Below are positions 63,744 through 64,000 of a DNA stretch of 64,000 bases, in pieces. Under the pieces are notes generated by a model. The model saw only the letters and a program-made list of their open reading frames with translations. It searched no databases and had not been told where the DNA came from. The position numbers and the translations under genes were made by a program. The stretch comes from Cellvibrio sp. 79 (GTDB lineage Bacteria; Pseudomonadota; Gammaproteobacteria; Pseudomonadales; Cellvibrionaceae), in the NCBI GenBank assembly GCA_003056245.1, contig MVDH01000001.1, forward strand, positions 2,283,036-2,347,035. Reading direction: 5' to 3'. Position 1 is the first letter of the stretch. Each line of letters begins with the position of its first letter.

Positions 63744-64000
63744 TGATTGTTGAATCCTGCCTTGCGGTTGTTGGTTCAATCAGTGCTGAACAACATCGCC
63801 CCTTCGCTCCAATGTCATTACAACAAATTCATCACTACTACGAACGATTCCGCCACTGTGTGCTGCATTGATACTCTCGCCTTACGGGGTCACCGCTTTC
63901 GGCTTCTCTCTTCACATCAGCACGACAGCTTCCCGAGTTCCTCACAAAAGCCTGATAAACAGTCACGCCTTCTTTACGCCGGTTGCCATCGGATCAGTAA
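63744..64000 (-). mobile_element. 5' ribozyme part of a group II intron, continuing past the window
   Basis: The minus strand carries the structured non-coding sequence that precedes the maturase ORF (GAGAGAAGCCGAAAGCGG, GACCCCGTAAGGCGAGAG), typical of group II intron domain I and following domains. The 5' splice end is outside the window and domains V-VI are missing on the other side, so the intron is a remnant. Confidence 0.65.

Noticed and set aside
1..64000. tRNA, rRNA, CRISPR array or prophage
   Set aside because: No cloverleaf with a TTCGA loop, no rRNA-like stretch, no regularly spaced repeats and no phage structural genes were seen.

Overview
The window looks like the chromosome of a polysaccharide-degrading gammaproteobacterium close to Cellvibrio (Cellvibrionaceae). 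The evidence is a Vfr-type Crp, a trpE-G-D-C operon and other housekeeping genes of Pseudomonas/Cellvibrio type, together with secreted enzymes joined by long poly-serine linkers: a CBM2-CBM10-GH45 endoglucanase, an AA10-CBM5-CBM73 chitin LPMO and a GH5 lipoprotein. No rRNA, tRNA, CRISPR array or phage was seen.

Layout. 1-1978: 3'-truncated di-heme oxidoreductase lipoprotein with a serine linker. 2526-8623: housekeeping genes (yajQ, ampD-ampE, an AAA+ ATPase, coq7, an OsmC protein divergent from crp/vfr). 8689-13725: trpE-G-D-C and rpe. 13853-17320: a DUF3530 protein, a possible GGA-rich small RNA, tapT and dapE. 17843-21619: a VAO-type flavoenzyme, an MFS exporter and a methyltransferase. 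21829-24530: a short leader transcript with a nine-codon ORF, then rtcB and two unfamiliar genes. 24527-28985: two PEP-CTERM proteins, each behind a sigma-54-like promoter, flanking a DUF1461 protein, a GH5 enzyme and a VOC protein. 29067-32239: cel45 and the LPMO. 32465-39040: GNATs, a Gfo/Idh/MocA enzyme, a DUF4442 protein, a BtuFCD-like ABC importer and a Mak-type fructokinase. 39192-45771: two PilZ proteins, a solute-binding-like protein, radA, a membrane sensor and a VolA-like lipase.

The most interesting block is 46275-55830. Seven tightly packed minus-strand genes (55561 down to 47636) start behind a near-consensus sigma-54 promoter (55661-55677). Two identical-core inverted repeats lie upstream, and a sigma-54 activator gene sits at the far end of the block. 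The operon encodes two paralogous 218-residue Gly-rich proteins, a HExxH putative metalloprotease, a 689-residue protein of unknown function, a BioF-like PLP enzyme, a PGBD/GIY-YIG/Cys-rich protein and an amidohydrolase. Three of these products share an acidic N-terminus and an SGRW C-terminal tag. This is the best candidate in the window for an undescribed system, possibly a regulated secretion or effector system.

Beyond a FAN1-nuclease/Rad3-helicase pair (55970-59906), the right end (60052-64000) looks like an eroded chromosomal integron cassette array on the minus strand: single genes, at least one good attC site, a VapBC-like cassette, gene remnants and a truncated group II intron running off the window.
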